64,000 nucleotides of DNA from Streptomyces collinus Tu 365 (GCF_000444875.1 NC_021985.1:6902170-6966169); one strand, 5' to 3'; positions 16,273-25,297 are shown, counted from the first letter of the stretch. Numbers and translations are program-made. The notes: a model not told the origin generated them from the letters alone.

Positions 16273-17808
16273 GTGAGCCGTCCACGCGTCGTGATCGTCG
16301 GTGCCGGATTCGCCGGGTACCGGGCTGCCCGCACCCTGGCCCGGGTGACCCGGGGCCGCGCCCACATCACGCTGCTCAACCCGACCGACTACTTCCTCTA
16401 CCTGCCGCTGCTGCCCCAGGTCGCCGCCGGGGCCCTGGAGGCCCGCCGGGTCACCGTGTCGCTGGCCGGCACCCTGCCCGGGGTGCGGCTGCTGCTCGGC
16501 GAGGCCGGCCGGGCCGACCTGGACGCGCGCACGGTCCACTACACCGACCCGGAGGGCGGCACCGGCTCCCTCGGCTACGACCGGCTGGTGCTGGCCGTCG
16601 GCAGCGTCAACAAGCTGCTGCCGATCCCGGGCGTCGCCGAGCACGCCCACGGCTTCCGCGGACTGCCCGAGGCCCTATACCTGCGCGACCACGTCATCCG
16701 CCAGGTGGAGCTGGCCGCCGCGACCGGCGACCCGGCGGTCCGCGCCGCGCGCCGCACCTTCGTCGTGGTCGGGGCGGGCTACACCGGCACCGAGGTGGCC
16801 GCGCAGATGCAGATGCTGACCGACGGCCTCGCCCGCCGCCACCTGCCCGGCGGCAGCCGGCCGCGCTGGATGCTGCTGGACGTCGCGCCCCGGGTGCTGC
16901 CCGAGATGGACGAGCGGCTGTCCCGCACCGCCGACCGGGTGCTGCGGGCGCGCGGCGTGGACGTGCGGATGGGCACCTCGGTGAAGGAGGCCACCCGTGA
17001 CGGGGTGCTGCTCACCGACGGCGAGTTCGTGGCGTCGCGGACTCTGGTGTGGTGTGTCGGGGTCCGGCCCGATCCGCTGGTCGAGGCCGTCGGGCAGCCG
17101 CTGGAGCGGGGGCGGCTGATCGTCGACCCCTACCTCCAGGTGCCCGGCCGCCCCGAGGTGTTCGCCTGCGGCGACGCGGCGGCCGTACCGGACCTGGAGC
17201 ACCCGGGCGCGTTCACCCCGATGACCGCCCAGCACGCCTGGCGGCAGGGCAGGGTGGCCGGCGAGAACGTGGCCGCGGCCCTCGGGCTCGGCCGGCGCCG
17301 GCGCGCCTACCGCCACCGCGACCTGGGGTTCGCCGTCGACCTCGGGGGCGTCCACGCGGCCGCCAACCCGCTGGGGGTGCCGCTGTCCGGCCTGCCGGCC
17401 GGCCTGGTCACCCGCGGCTACCACCTGGCCGCGCTGCCCGCAGGCCGCGTCCGCGTCGCCGCGGACTGGCTGCTGGACGCCGTGCTCCCGCGTCAGGGCG
17501 TCCAGCTCGGCCTCGTGCGGTCCTGGGCGGTCCCGCTGGACACGGCGTCCCCCGAACTGCCCCGGGTACCCGACGCCGGCGGCCCGGCCCCCGCCCCGGC
17601 GGACACGGCCCCCGGCGCCGCGCGGGCCACCGCTCCCGCACGGAGCGAACCGGACGGCGGGGCCGCCGGAAACCGGACGGGCGACGAGCCCGCGCAGAAC
17701 CGGCCGTCGACCCCCGGCCCCGCCGGCCCCCGCCCGGCAGAGGCGGAAGCGCAAGCAGAGCCGGCCCCAGCCCCAGACTCACCTGCAGAAGCAGAAGGAG
17801 ACGCATGA
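16273..17808 (+). CDS. FAD/NAD(P)-dependent oxidoreductase, NDH-2-like
   Basis: A 511-residue two-dinucleotide-binding-fold flavoprotein similar to type II NADH:quinone oxidoreductases. The FAD site is VVIVGAGFAGYRAA. A second Rossmann site is VVVGAGYTGTEVA, and a late FAD motif is VFACGDAAAV. The last 80 or so residues are a disordered Pro/Ala-rich tail. GTG 16273 has GGAGG at proper spacing and begins just before the Rossmann fold. The stop overlaps the transketolase ATG, so the two are coupled. Feeding NADH electrons to quinone is inference. Confidence 0.85.
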   Translation: MSRPRVVIVGAGFAGYRAARTLARVTRGRAHITLLNPTDYFLYLPLLPQVAAGALEARRVTVSLAGTLPGVRLLLGEAGRADLDARTVHYTDPEGGTGSLGYDRLVLAVGSVNKLLPIPGVAEHAHGFRGLPEALYLRDHVIRQVELAAATGDPAVRAARRTFVVVGAGYTGTEVAAQMQMLTDGLARRHLPGGSRPRWMLLDVAPRVLPEMDERLSRTADRVLRARGVDVRMGTSVKEATRDGVLLTDGEFVASRTLVWCVGVRPDPLVEAVGQPLERGRLIVDPYLQVPGRPEVFACGDAAAVPDLEHPGAFTPMTAQHAWRQGRVAGENVAAALGLGRRRRAYRHRDLGFAVDLGGVHAAANPLGVPLSGLPAGLVTRGYHLAALPAGRVRVAADWLLDAVLPRQGVQLGLVRSWAVPLDTASPELPRVPDAGGPAPAPADTAPGAARATAPARSEPDGGAAGNRTGDEPAQNRPSTPGPAGPRPAEAEAQAEPAPAPDSPAEAEGDA

Positions 17809-19652
17809 ACACCGAAGAACTCGGCGCCCTCGGCCAGCAGTTGCGCGTGGACAGCGTGCGGGCCGCCGCCGCGGCGGGGTCCGGGCACCCGACCTCCTCG
17901 ATGTCCGCCGCCGACCTGGTGGCCGTGCTGTTCGCCCACCACCTCCGCTACGACTTCGAGCGCCCCGAGCACCCGGCCAACGACCGCTTCGTCCTCTCCA
18001 AGGGACACGCCTCGCCGCTGCTCTACTCCGCCTACAAGGCGGCCGGCGCCGTCGAGGACGGCGAACTGCTGACCTTCCGCAAGCTCGGCAGCCGTCTGGA
18101 GGGCCACCCCACCCCGCGCAGGCTGCCCTGGGTGGAGACCGCCACCGGCTCGCTCGGCCAGGGCCTGCCGGTCGGCGTCGGCATCGCCCTCGCCGGCAAG
18201 CGACTGGACCGCGCCGACTACCGCGTCTGGGTGCTGTGCGGGGACAGCGAGCTGGCCGAGGGCTCGATCTGGGAGGCCGCCGAGCACGCCTCCTACGAGC
18301 ACCTGGACAACCTGACCGCCATCGTCGACGTCAACCGGCTCGGCCAGCGCGGGCCCACCCGCCACGGCCACGACCTGGACGCCTACGCCCGCCGCTTCCA
18401 GGCGTTCGGCTGGCACACCATCCAGATCGACGGCCACGACGTCGACAAGATCGACCGCGCCTACGGCGAGGCGATCTCCACCACCGGCCAGCCCACGGTC
18501 ATCCTCGCCCGCACCCTCAAGGGCAAGGGAGTCGCCGCGGTCGAGGACCGCGAGGGCCTGCACGGCAAGCCGCTGCCGGATGCCGACGAGGCCATCGCCG
18601 AGCTCGGCGGCCCCCGCGACCTGCGGGTCCGCGTCTCCGAACCGTCCGCGGCCGCGGTGCTGCGCTCCGCCACCACCGACGCGGTCCGGCTACCGCGCTA
18701 CGACCTGGGCGACGAGGTCGCCACCCGGGACGCCTTCGGCGCGGCGCTCGCCGCGCTCGGCACCGCGCGCGGCGACGTCGTCGCCCTCGACGGCGAGGTC
18801 GGCGACTCCACCCGCACCGAGGAGTTCGGCAAGGAGCACCCCGACCGCTTCTTCGAGTGCTACATCGCCGAGCAGCAGCTCGTCGCCGCCGCCGTGGGCC
18901 TGGCGACCCGCGGCTGGGTGCCCTACGCCTCGACGTTCGCGGCCTTCCTCAGCCGCGCCCACGACTTCGTGCGCATGGCCTCGATCAGCGGCTCCGGGAT
19001 CAACCTGGTCGGCTCGCACGCGGGCGTCGCGATCGGCCAGGACGGCCCCTCGCAGATGGGCCTGGAGGACCTGGCGATGTTCCGGTCCGTGTACGGCTCG
19101 ACCGTGCTCTACCCGTGCGACGCCAACCAGACCGCCCGGCTGGTCGCGCAGATGGCCGGCCTCGACGGCATCCGCTACCTGCGCACCTCGCGCGGCAAGG
19201 ACCCGGTGATCTACGGTCCGGACGAGGAGTTCCCGGTAGGCGGCAGCAAGGTGCTGCGTTCCGGGGAGCACGACCGGCTGACGGTCGTCGCGGCCGGCGT
19301 CACCGTGCACGAGGCGCTGGCCGCCGCCGACCGGCTCGCACAGGACGGCATCGCGGTCCGCGTGATCGACCTGTACTCCGTCAAGCCGGTCGACGCGGAG
19401 ACCCTGAGCCGGGCCGCCGAGGAGACCGGCTGCCTCATGACGGTCGAGGACCACCACGAGCAGGGCGGCCTCGGCGACGCGGTCGCTGAGGCGTTCGGCG
19501 ACGGCCGGCCCGTGCCCCGCCTGGTCCGGCTGGCGGTGCGCACCATGCCGGGCTCCGCCGCGCCCGACGAGCAGCTGCACGCGGCGGGCATCGACGCGGC
19601 CGGCATCGAGGCCGCGGCGAAGCTGCTGGTGGAGGAGGCGGTCGTGCGCTGA
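17805..19652 (+). CDS. Transketolase
   Basis: A 615-residue thiamine-diphosphate transketolase containing both halves in one chain. Visible features include SGHPTSSMS, SKGHASPLLY, TATGSLGQGLPVGVGIALA, the TPP-binding GDSELAEGSIWEAAEHA, the C-terminal catalytic region ECYIAEQQLVAAAVGLA and DGPSQMGLEDLAMFR. At 615 residues it is shorter than the main 690-residue transketolases and resembles accessory or mammalian-type enzymes. It is coupled to the NDH-2-like gene (ATGA) and lies 133 bases upstream of the gas-vesicle operon. Confidence 0.92.
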   Translation: MNTEELGALGQQLRVDSVRAAAAAGSGHPTSSMSAADLVAVLFAHHLRYDFERPEHPANDRFVLSKGHASPLLYSAYKAAGAVEDGELLTFRKLGSRLEGHPTPRRLPWVETATGSLGQGLPVGVGIALAGKRLDRADYRVWVLCGDSELAEGSIWEAAEHASYEHLDNLTAIVDVNRLGQRGPTRHGHDLDAYARRFQAFGWHTIQIDGHDVDKIDRAYGEAISTTGQPTVILARTLKGKGVAAVEDREGLHGKPLPDADEAIAELGGPRDLRVRVSEPSAAAVLRSATTDAVRLPRYDLGDEVATRDAFGAALAALGTARGDVVALDGEVGDSTRTEEFGKEHPDRFFECYIAEQQLVAAAVGLATRGWVPYASTFAAFLSRAHDFVRMASISGSGINLVGSHAGVAIGQDGPSQMGLEDLAMFRSVYGSTVLYPCDANQTARLVAQMAGLDGIRYLRTSRGKDPVIYGPDEEFPVGGSKVLRSGEHDRLTVVAAGVTVHEALAAADRLAQDGIAVRVIDLYSVKPVDAETLSRAAEETGCLMTVEDHHEQGGLGDAVAEAFGDGRPVPRLVRLAVRTMPGSAAPDEQLHAAGIDAAGIEAAAKLLVEEAVVR

Positions 19653-19785
19653 CCGCAGACCTCACGACCTACGGATCTCCTCCCCCGCGGGCGTCCTGAC
19701 CTGTGGCTTCGTGGACTGCTGTGCGCTCGGTGCGCTCTCGATGTTTGGCGCGCCGAGGAGCGGCCACCCGCAGGTAGAGGTGGCC

Positions 19786-20175
19786 ATGTCGAACACAAAG
19801 AACACATCCCAGTCACAGAGTTCACAGAAATCCCAGGACTCGGAGGATTCCCGGCCCGAGAAGGAAGAGGATTCCCAGCCCAAGAAGGAAAGAGACGTGA
19901 ACCGGCGGCCCACCCCCATGGAGGTCCTGCGCGAGGCGCGGGCCCAACTGGCCGAACTCACCGGCCTGGTGCCCGAGTCGGTGTCCTCCTTCGAGCAGAC
20001 CGACGACGGGTGGTCGCTCGAGGTCGAGGTCCTCGAACTGGAACGGGTTCCGGACACGATGAGCCTGATGGCGAGCTACGAGGTCGAACTCGACGCGGAG
20101 GGGCAGCTCACCGGTTACCGGCGCGTCCGCCGCTACGAGCGCGGCCGGGCGGACGCGCGCAGGGGCGGCCGCTAG
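19786..20175 (+). CDS. gvpO: Gas vesicle protein GvpO
   Basis: A 129-residue accessory gas-vesicle protein, first of the cluster. The first 45 residues are low-complexity (Ser/Gln/Glu/Lys). The conserved GvpO domain follows: REARAQLAELTGLVPESVSSFEQTDDGW, then VLELERVPDTMSLMASYEVELD and YRRVRRYERG. ATG 19786 has a GGTAGAGG sequence upstream. The preceding 133 bases should hold the operon promoter, but I cannot point to it. Confidence 0.92.
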   Translation: MSNTKNTSQSQSSQKSQDSEDSRPEKEEDSQPKKERDVNRRPTPMEVLREARAQLAELTGLVPESVSSFEQTDDGWSLEVEVLELERVPDTMSLMASYEVELDAEGQLTGYRRVRRYERGRADARRGGR

Positions 20176-20262
20176 GCCGCACGGACGCGTCCCCTCGCAG
20201 GGATGCGCACGGACAGATCGCGTACACCGCGCAACAGAACACCACAAGGAGGAATGGCCGGC

Positions 20263-20685
20263 ATGACCGTAGTACCGGCACAGCAGAGCGGCGGCGGAGG
20301 CGGCAGCAGTGGCCTCTACGACGTCCTAGAGCTGGTTCTCGACAGGGGGCTCGTCATCGATGCCTTCGTGCGTGTCTCCCTGGTAGGCATCGAGATCCTG
20401 AAGATCGACGTCCGTGTCGTCGTGGCCAGCGTGGACACCTATCTGCGCTTCGCCGAGGCGTGCAACCGGCTGGACCTGGAGTCCGGGCCGCGCAAGGACC
20501 CCGGCCTGCCCGACCTCGTCGGCGAGATCACCGAGTCCGGCGCCAAGGGCAAGTCCAAGGGGGCGCTGTCGGGCGCCGCGCAGACCGTGTCCGACGCCTT
20601 CGGCAAGGCACGTGACGAGGGCCAGTCGGAGGAGCGGCCGCGTCAGCGCAGGACCGCGTCGCGCCGTAAGGAGGAGCAGGAGTGA
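20263..20685 (+). CDS. gvpA: Gas vesicle structural protein GvpA
   Basis: The major shell protein. Residues 15-70 are the highly conserved GvpA core (LYDVLELVLDRGLVIDAFVR, EILKIDVRVVVASVDTYLRFAEACNRLDL). Its 140 residues make it about twice the length of cyanobacterial GvpA. The extra 70 residues are a charged, basic tail. AAGGAGG is ten bases upstream of ATG 20263. An in-frame ATG at 20254 lies too close to it. The stop overlaps the gvpF GTG. Confidence 0.95.
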   Translation: MTVVPAQQSGGGGGSSGLYDVLELVLDRGLVIDAFVRVSLVGIEILKIDVRVVVASVDTYLRFAEACNRLDLESGPRKDPGLPDLVGEITESGAKGKSKGALSGAAQTVSDAFGKARDEGQSEERPRQRRTASRRKEEQE

Positions 20686-21452
20686 GCACGTACGTCTACG
20701 GGATCACCGCAGGGTCCCACCCCACGCTCCCGGAGGGCACGGCCGGTGTCGGCGAGCCAGCCCGCCCGGTGCGCGTCCTCACCGCGGGTGACCTGGCCGC
20801 CGTGGTCAGCGACGCGCCCGAGGACCTTCGCCCCAAGCGCAGGGATCTGCTCGCCCACCAGAACGTGCTGGCCGAGGCCGGCGCGGCGGGCTGTGTGCTG
20901 CCCATGCGCTTCGGCAGCGTCGCCACGGACGACGACGCCGTGCGCCAGGTGCTCAGCGAGCGCTCCGAGCACTACCAGGAGCGGCTGCGCGAACTCGACA
21001 ACAAGGTCGAGTACAACGTCAAGGCCACGCATGTCGAGGAGGCCGTGCTGCACCTCGTGATGGCCGAGAACGCCGACCTGCGCGCCCTCGCCGAGGAGAA
21101 CCGGCGGGCGGGCGGCGGCGGTTACGACGACAAGATCCGCCTCGGCGAGATGGTCGCGGCCGCGGTCAAGGCCAAGGAGGGCGAGGACGCCACCGAGGTC
21201 CAGGGCCTGCTGGCCCCGGGCGCCGCCGCCGTGAGCGTGGGCCCCGAGTCCAGCGGCTGGCTGCTGAACGTGTCGTTCCTGGTCGACCGGGACTCCGCGG
21301 ACAACTTCCTGGCCTCCGTCGAGCAGGTCCGCGAGAGCCACCCGCACCTTGACCTGCGCGTGAACGGCCCGCTCCCGCCGTACAGCTTCGTCGAGCCCGG
21401 CCCGGCCGAGCCCGCGGGCAGCCAGGCCGGCGTGGACGCCGGGACGCAGTAG
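20682..21452 (+). CDS. gvpF: Gas vesicle protein GvpF (GvpF/L family)
   Basis: A 256-residue GvpF/GvpL-family protein needed early in vesicle assembly, where it is believed to bind GvpA. The N-terminal fold begins TYVYGITAG. The conserved middle includes HQNVLAEAGAAGCVLPMRFG and LRELDNKVEYNVKATH. The end carries GWLLNVSFLVDRDSADNFLASVE. The GTG start is inside the gvpA stop (GTGA). A second family member is at 24025-24792. Confidence 0.93.
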   Translation: MSTYVYGITAGSHPTLPEGTAGVGEPARPVRVLTAGDLAAVVSDAPEDLRPKRRDLLAHQNVLAEAGAAGCVLPMRFGSVATDDDAVRQVLSERSEHYQERLRELDNKVEYNVKATHVEEAVLHLVMAENADLRALAEENRRAGGGGYDDKIRLGEMVAAAVKAKEGEDATEVQGLLAPGAAAVSVGPESSGWLLNVSFLVDRDSADNFLASVEQVRESHPHLDLRVNGPLPPYSFVEPGPAEPAGSQAGVDAGTQ

Positions 21453-21481
21453 CGCACGGGCCCGAACGGAAGGAGGACGCC

Positions 21482-21745
21482 GTGGGACTGATCAGCGAAG
21501 TGCTGCTGCTGCCGTTCGCACCGGCGCGCGGCAGCGCGTGGGCGATCAGACAGGTGATCCAAGAGGCGGAACGGATCTACTACGACCCCGCCACCGTACG
21601 GGCCGAACTCGCCCGCCTCGAAGAGCGTCTGGAGGCGGGCGAGATCACTGAGGAGGAGTTCGACCAGGTCGAGGACGAGCTGCTCGACCGGCTGGAGACC
21701 GCCACGCGCTCCGGCGAAACCACAGGCGACGGGACGGCATCATGA
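21482..21745 (+). CDS. gvpG: Gas vesicle protein GvpG
   Basis: An 87-residue helical GvpG with the family pattern LISEVLLLPFAPARGSAWAIRQVIQEAERIYYDP and a coiled C-terminal region rich in Glu (LARLEERLEAGEITEEEFDQVEDELLDRL). The GTG start follows AAGGAGG. The stop overlaps the gvpY ATG by four bases. Confidence 0.92.
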   Translation: MGLISEVLLLPFAPARGSAWAIRQVIQEAERIYYDPATVRAELARLEERLEAGEITEEEFDQVEDELLDRLETATRSGETTGDGTAS

Positions 21746-22434
21746 ACCGAACAGCACTCGGCCTCGCGATAGGGGCCGGATACATGCTGGGACGCACGAA
21801 GAAACTGAAGATGGCCCTCGCGGTCGGCTCCGTCGTGGCCGGGAAGAAGCTGAATCTCACCCCGCGGGCGATCGGCGAGCTGCTGCAGCAGCAGCTGCGC
21901 GACAACCCCCAGTTCAAGGAGATCGGGGACCAGCTCCGGCAGGACATGCGCGGTGTCGGCAAGGCCGCCACGGGCGCGATGGCGGAGCGGCAGATCAACG
22001 CGCTCGCCGACCGGCTGCACGGCCGGACCGCCGACGTGCGCGACCGGCTCTCCGGCCTCGCTTCCGGCGGCGGCTCCGACGACGAGGAGTCCCGGGAGGA
22101 CACCGGGGACGACGAGCCGCGCGACGACGCCGACGACGCCGCCGAGGACGAGGACACCTCGGGCGGCGGGCGCGAGGACCGCGAGGACCGCGAGGACGAC
22201 GAGGAGGACGACGACTCCGGGGCCCGGCGTCAGGAGCGGCCGCGCAAGAAGGCCGCCCAGAAGGCCCCGGCGAAGAAGTCGTCCGCCGCGTCCACCGCGA
22301 AGAAGGCCGCGGGGAAGGCACCGGCGAGGAAGACGGGAGCGGCCCGCAAGACGGCCGCGAAGAAGACGGCCCCGGCCGGCGGCGGCAACCGCGGCGGCGG
22401 GTCGCGGCAGGCGAAGGGCGGTGACGACCGATGA
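21742..22434 (+). CDS. gvpY: Gas vesicle cluster protein GvpY, two oppositely charged tails
   Basis: A 230-residue protein in the gvpY position of Streptomyces gas-vesicle clusters. Residues 1-105 form a compact domain that begins with a Gly-rich, weakly hydrophobic helix (ALGLAIGAGYMLGRTKK) and continues with helices rich in Leu and Gln. Residues 112-159 are almost wholly Asp/Glu/Arg and strongly acidic. Residues 161-211 are Lys/Ala/Pro-rich like histone H1. Its molecular role is unknown. ATGA overlaps bind it to gvpG and gvpZ. Confidence 0.85.
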   Translation: MNRTALGLAIGAGYMLGRTKKLKMALAVGSVVAGKKLNLTPRAIGELLQQQLRDNPQFKEIGDQLRQDMRGVGKAATGAMAERQINALADRLHGRTADVRDRLSGLASGGGSDDEESREDTGDDEPRDDADDAAEDEDTSGGGREDREDREDDEEDDDSGARRQERPRKKAAQKAPAKKSSAASTAKKAAGKAPARKTGAARKTAAKKTAPAGGGNRGGGSRQAKGGDDR

Positions 22435-23672
22435 CGTCGACGACGGGGCCGCTGGGCTCCGCGGCCGGCAAGGCCACGGGCGCCGCGAAGGACAACCCGG
22501 TGACCGACCTCGTGCACAGCGAGGCCGCCGACCGGCTGAAGGGTGAGGTGCAGGACTACCTGTCCGCTCAGGCCGAGCGGCTGCTGTCCGGCCTCGGCCG
22601 CAAGCTGGGCGAGACCACCCTCAAGCTCAACGACATAGCCGACGGCAAGAGCCCCGGCTTCGCCAAGCTCGCCCTCGACGGCGGGCGCAAGCTGGCCGAG
22701 GGCAAGGGCCCGCTGCGCACCGCGCTCGAACTCGGGGCCTCCCATGCCAAGGACAACGTGATGAACGCGGTCAAGAACATAGGCGGCGGCGGCAAGGGCA
22801 AGAGAAAGGGCGGCGGGGGCAACAAGCCCACCGTCATCCTGGAGTCCATCGACGTCGGCGTGCCGGTGCGCACCGCCTACGACCAGTGGACGCGGCTCCA
22901 GGACTTCTCGACCTTCGCCAAGGGCGTCAAGAGTGCCAGCCGGGCGAACGACACCGACTCCGACTGGCAGGCCAAGATCTTCTGGTCCAGCCGGAGCTGG
23001 AAGGCGCACACCACCGAGCAGGTGCCGGACTACCGCATCCAGTGGACCTCCGAGGGCGCCAAGGGCACCGTCAAGGGTGTCGTCACGTTCCACCCGCTGG
23101 GGGAGAACCTGACCCGGGTGCTGCTGGTCATGGAGTACTACCCGAGCGGCTTCTTCGAGAAGACGGGCAACATCTGGCGCGCCCAGGGCCGCAGGGCCCG
23201 GCTCGACCTGAAGCACTACGCCCGCCACATCAGCATGAAGGGCGAGGTGGACGACGGCTGGCGCGGCGAGATCCGCGACGGCGAGGTCGTCAAGAGCCAC
23301 GAGGACGCGGTGGCCGAGGAGGAGGAGCAGGAGTCCCAGGAGTCCCAGGAGTCCGGCGACGAGGGGCCCGAGGAGCCGGAGGGCCAGGAGTCCGAGGAGG
23401 GCCAGGAGCCCGAGGAGGGCGAGGAGTCCGACGAGTCCGAGGAGTACGAGGACGAGGCGGAGGAGCCCTACGAGGAGGACGCCGAGGACGAGGACGCCGA
23501 GGACGCGGAGTACGAGGACGAGGCGGACGACGAGCCGTACGGCGAGGAGGCCCCGGAGGAGGAGCAGGAGTACGAGGACGAGGCCGGCGGGGACGGCGAA
23601 GCCGCCGAGGACGAGGAGTACGAGGACGAGGAGGAACCGGAGCCCGCCGGAGGCGGCAGGAGCCGTCGATGA
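22431..23672 (+). CDS. gvpZ: Gas vesicle cluster protein GvpZ, SRPBCC domain with acidic tail
   Basis: A 413-residue protein in the gvpZ position. Residues 1-115 are helical. A Gly/Lys linker follows at 117-131. Residues 133-275 form an SRPBCC (START-like, polyketide-cyclase/dehydrase) hydrophobic-pocket domain (ESIDVGVPVRTAYDQWTRLQDFSTF, then FHPLGENLTRVLLVMEYYPSG). Residues 291-404 are nearly all Glu and Asp with Tyr and Gln. SRPBCC domains bind lipids or other hydrophobic ligands. The ligand here is unknown. Coding of the tail makes a long purine-rich stretch at about 23300-23650. Confidence 0.85.
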   Translation: MTSTTGPLGSAAGKATGAAKDNPVTDLVHSEAADRLKGEVQDYLSAQAERLLSGLGRKLGETTLKLNDIADGKSPGFAKLALDGGRKLAEGKGPLRTALELGASHAKDNVMNAVKNIGGGGKGKRKGGGGNKPTVILESIDVGVPVRTAYDQWTRLQDFSTFAKGVKSASRANDTDSDWQAKIFWSSRSWKAHTTEQVPDYRIQWTSEGAKGTVKGVVTFHPLGENLTRVLLVMEYYPSGFFEKTGNIWRAQGRRARLDLKHYARHISMKGEVDDGWRGEIRDGEVVKSHEDAVAEEEEQESQESQESGDEGPEEPEGQESEEGQEPEEGEESDESEEYEDEAEEPYEEDAEDEDAEDAEYEDEADDEPYGEEAPEEEQEYEDEAGGDGEAAEDEEYEDEEEPEPAGGGRSRR

Positions 23673-24028
23673 CGACCCCCAACCGCTTCCCTCCCGAGCG
23701 GTCCGCCCGCTTCCCGGAGCCCTACGGCTCCGGGAGCGGGGCGAACCTCGCCGACATCCTGGAGCGCGTGCTCGACAAGGGCGTCGTGATCGCGGGCGAC
23801 ATCCGGATCAACCTGCTCGACATCGAACTGCTCACCATCAAACTGCGGCTCATCGTCGCCTCGGTCGACAAGGCCAAGGAAATGGGCATTGACTGGTGGG
23901 AGACCGACCCCGCCCTCTCCTCGCGCGCCCGCAGGGACGAGCTGACCCGGGAGAACGCCGAGCTCAGGGAACGGCTGGCGCGCCTGGAGGAGCTGGAGAC
24001 CGGGCACGTGCGCGAGGAGGCCCCATGA
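23669..24028 (+). CDS. gvpJ: Gas vesicle protein GvpJ (GvpA paralogue)
   Basis: A 119-residue minor GvpA-family protein. The GvpA-like core is ANLADILERVLDKGVVIAGDIRINLLDIELLTIKLRLIVASVDKAKEMGIDWW. A short basic head precedes it and a coiled-coil tail (LTRENAELRERLARLEELE) follows. GvpJ proteins are thought to help nucleate or cap vesicles. The start overlaps the gvpZ stop. Confidence 0.92.
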   Translation: MTTPNRFPPERSARFPEPYGSGSGANLADILERVLDKGVVIAGDIRINLLDIELLTIKLRLIVASVDKAKEMGIDWWETDPALSSRARRDELTRENAELRERLARLEELETGHVREEAP

Positions 24029-24792
24029 CCGCGGGACTGCGGTACGTCTACGCCGTGTGCCGCCCCCTGGGCGCGCCCCTGCAGGCCGAACTGACCGGCA
24101 TCGGGGGCGCGCCGCCGGCGCTGCTGCACCACCACGGGCTGGTCGCGGTGGTCAGCACCGTCCCGGAGCACGACTTCAGCGAGGAGTCGCTGCGGGCCCG
24201 CCTGGAGGACCTGGACTGGCTGTCCGCCACCGCCCGCGCCCACCAGGGCGTGATCGACGCGCTGACGACGGTCACCACCCCGGTGCCGCTGCGGCTGGCC
24301 ACCGTCTTCCGGGACGACAGCGGGGTGCGCTCGATGATCGAGTCCCGGGAGGACGACTTCCGGCGCATCCTCGACCGGCTGGAGGGACGGGTCGAGTGGG
24401 GTGTCAAGGTGTACGTGGAGAGCGGGCCGCAGGAGGCGAAGGCCCCGGCGCCCGCCGCCGCGCGGCCCGCCAGCGGGCGGGACTACCTGCGCAGGCGGCG
24501 TGAGTCGGCGCACGCGCACGAGGAGAAGTGGCGTACCGCCGAGACCTTCGCCGAGACCCTGCACGAGCGGCTCACCCGGCGCGCGGAGGACGCCCGGCTG
24601 CACCCGCCGCAGAACTCCGCGCTGTCCGGCACGCCGGGCCAGAACGTGCTCAACGCCGCCTACCTGGTGAGCCGGGCCGACTCGGAGGAGTTCGTGGAAC
24701 TGGTGGACCGCACCAAGGGCGAGGTGCCCGGCGTCCGCGTGGAGCTCACCGGGCCCTGGGCCGCCTACTCGTTCAGCGGGGAGGAACGGTGA
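24025..24792 (+). CDS. gvpL: Gas vesicle protein GvpL (GvpF/L family)
   Basis: A 255-residue second GvpF/L-family protein with RYVYAVCRP at the N-terminus, HHHGLVAVVSTVPEHDFSEESL, HQGVIDAL, VPLRLATVFRDD, VEWGVKVYVE and a C-terminal NVLNAAYLVSRADSEEFVELV. It is believed to act as a scaffold that contacts several other Gvp proteins. The ATG overlaps the gvpJ stop. Confidence 0.92.
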   Translation: MTAGLRYVYAVCRPLGAPLQAELTGIGGAPPALLHHHGLVAVVSTVPEHDFSEESLRARLEDLDWLSATARAHQGVIDALTTVTTPVPLRLATVFRDDSGVRSMIESREDDFRRILDRLEGRVEWGVKVYVESGPQEAKAPAPAAARPASGRDYLRRRRESAHAHEEKWRTAETFAETLHERLTRRAEDARLHPPQNSALSGTPGQNVLNAAYLVSRADSEEFVELVDRTKGEVPGVRVELTGPWAAYSFSGEER

Positions 24793-25007
24793 CCGTCATC
24801 GAGCGCCGTGAGATCGCCCTGGTGGACCTGCTCGACCGGCTGCTGGCCGGCGGTGTGGTGATCACCGGCGACATCACGCTGCGGATCGCGGACGTCGACC
24901 TCGTGCGCATCGACCTGAACGCGCTGATCAGCTCCGTCAACGAGTCGGTCCCCTCGCCCTTCGAGCTGCTTCCCGCGGCCCGGCCGGACCATGAGGAGCC
25001 CCGATGA
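24789..25007 (+). CDS. gvpS: Gas vesicle protein GvpS (small GvpA paralogue)
   Basis: A 72-residue GvpA-family protein: IALVDLLDRLLAGGVVITGDITLRIADVDLVRIDLNALISSV. It is shorter than GvpA and GvpJ. The GTG start overlaps the gvpL stop (GTGA). Position and length match gvpS of other Streptomyces clusters. Confidence 0.88.
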   Translation: MTVIERREIALVDLLDRLLAGGVVITGDITLRIADVDLVRIDLNALISSVNESVPSPFELLPAARPDHEEPR

Positions 25008-25297
25008 CGGCCCAGGGCGCGTCACACAAGCGGCTGGACCTGGAGCCCGACACGGTCGAGCGGGACCTGGTGAAACTGGTGCTGACCGTGGTGGAGCTGC
25101 TGCGCCAGCTGATGGAACGGCAGGCGGTGCGCCGCTTCGACACCGGCGACCTGACCGAGGAGCAGGAGGAGCGGATCGGGCTCACGCTGATGCTGCTCGA
25201 GGAGCGCATGGCGGAGTTGCGGGACCGCTACGGCCTGCGGCCCGAGGACCTGAACCTGGACCTCGGACCGCTCGGCCCGCTGCTGCCCCGGGAGTGA
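25004..25297 (+). CDS. gvpK: Gas vesicle protein GvpK
   Basis: A 97-residue GvpK with the family segment DLVKLVLTVVELLRQLMERQAVRRFDTGDLTEEQEERIGLTLMLLEERMAELRDRYGL and a C-terminal LNLDLGPLGPLL. It is the last gene of the cluster. Its stop codon lies in the first unit of a tandem repeat that ends in a T tract. Confidence 0.92.
   Translation: MTAQGASHKRLDLEPDTVERDLVKLVLTVVELLRQLMERQAVRRFDTGDLTEEQEERIGLTLMLLEERMAELRDRYGLRPEDLNLDLGPLGPLLPRE

Noticed and set aside
19653..19785. Stress sigma-factor promoter for the gvp operon
   Set aside because: I looked for GTTT/GGGTA-type and TTGAC/TANNNT elements and found no convincing pair at correct spacing.
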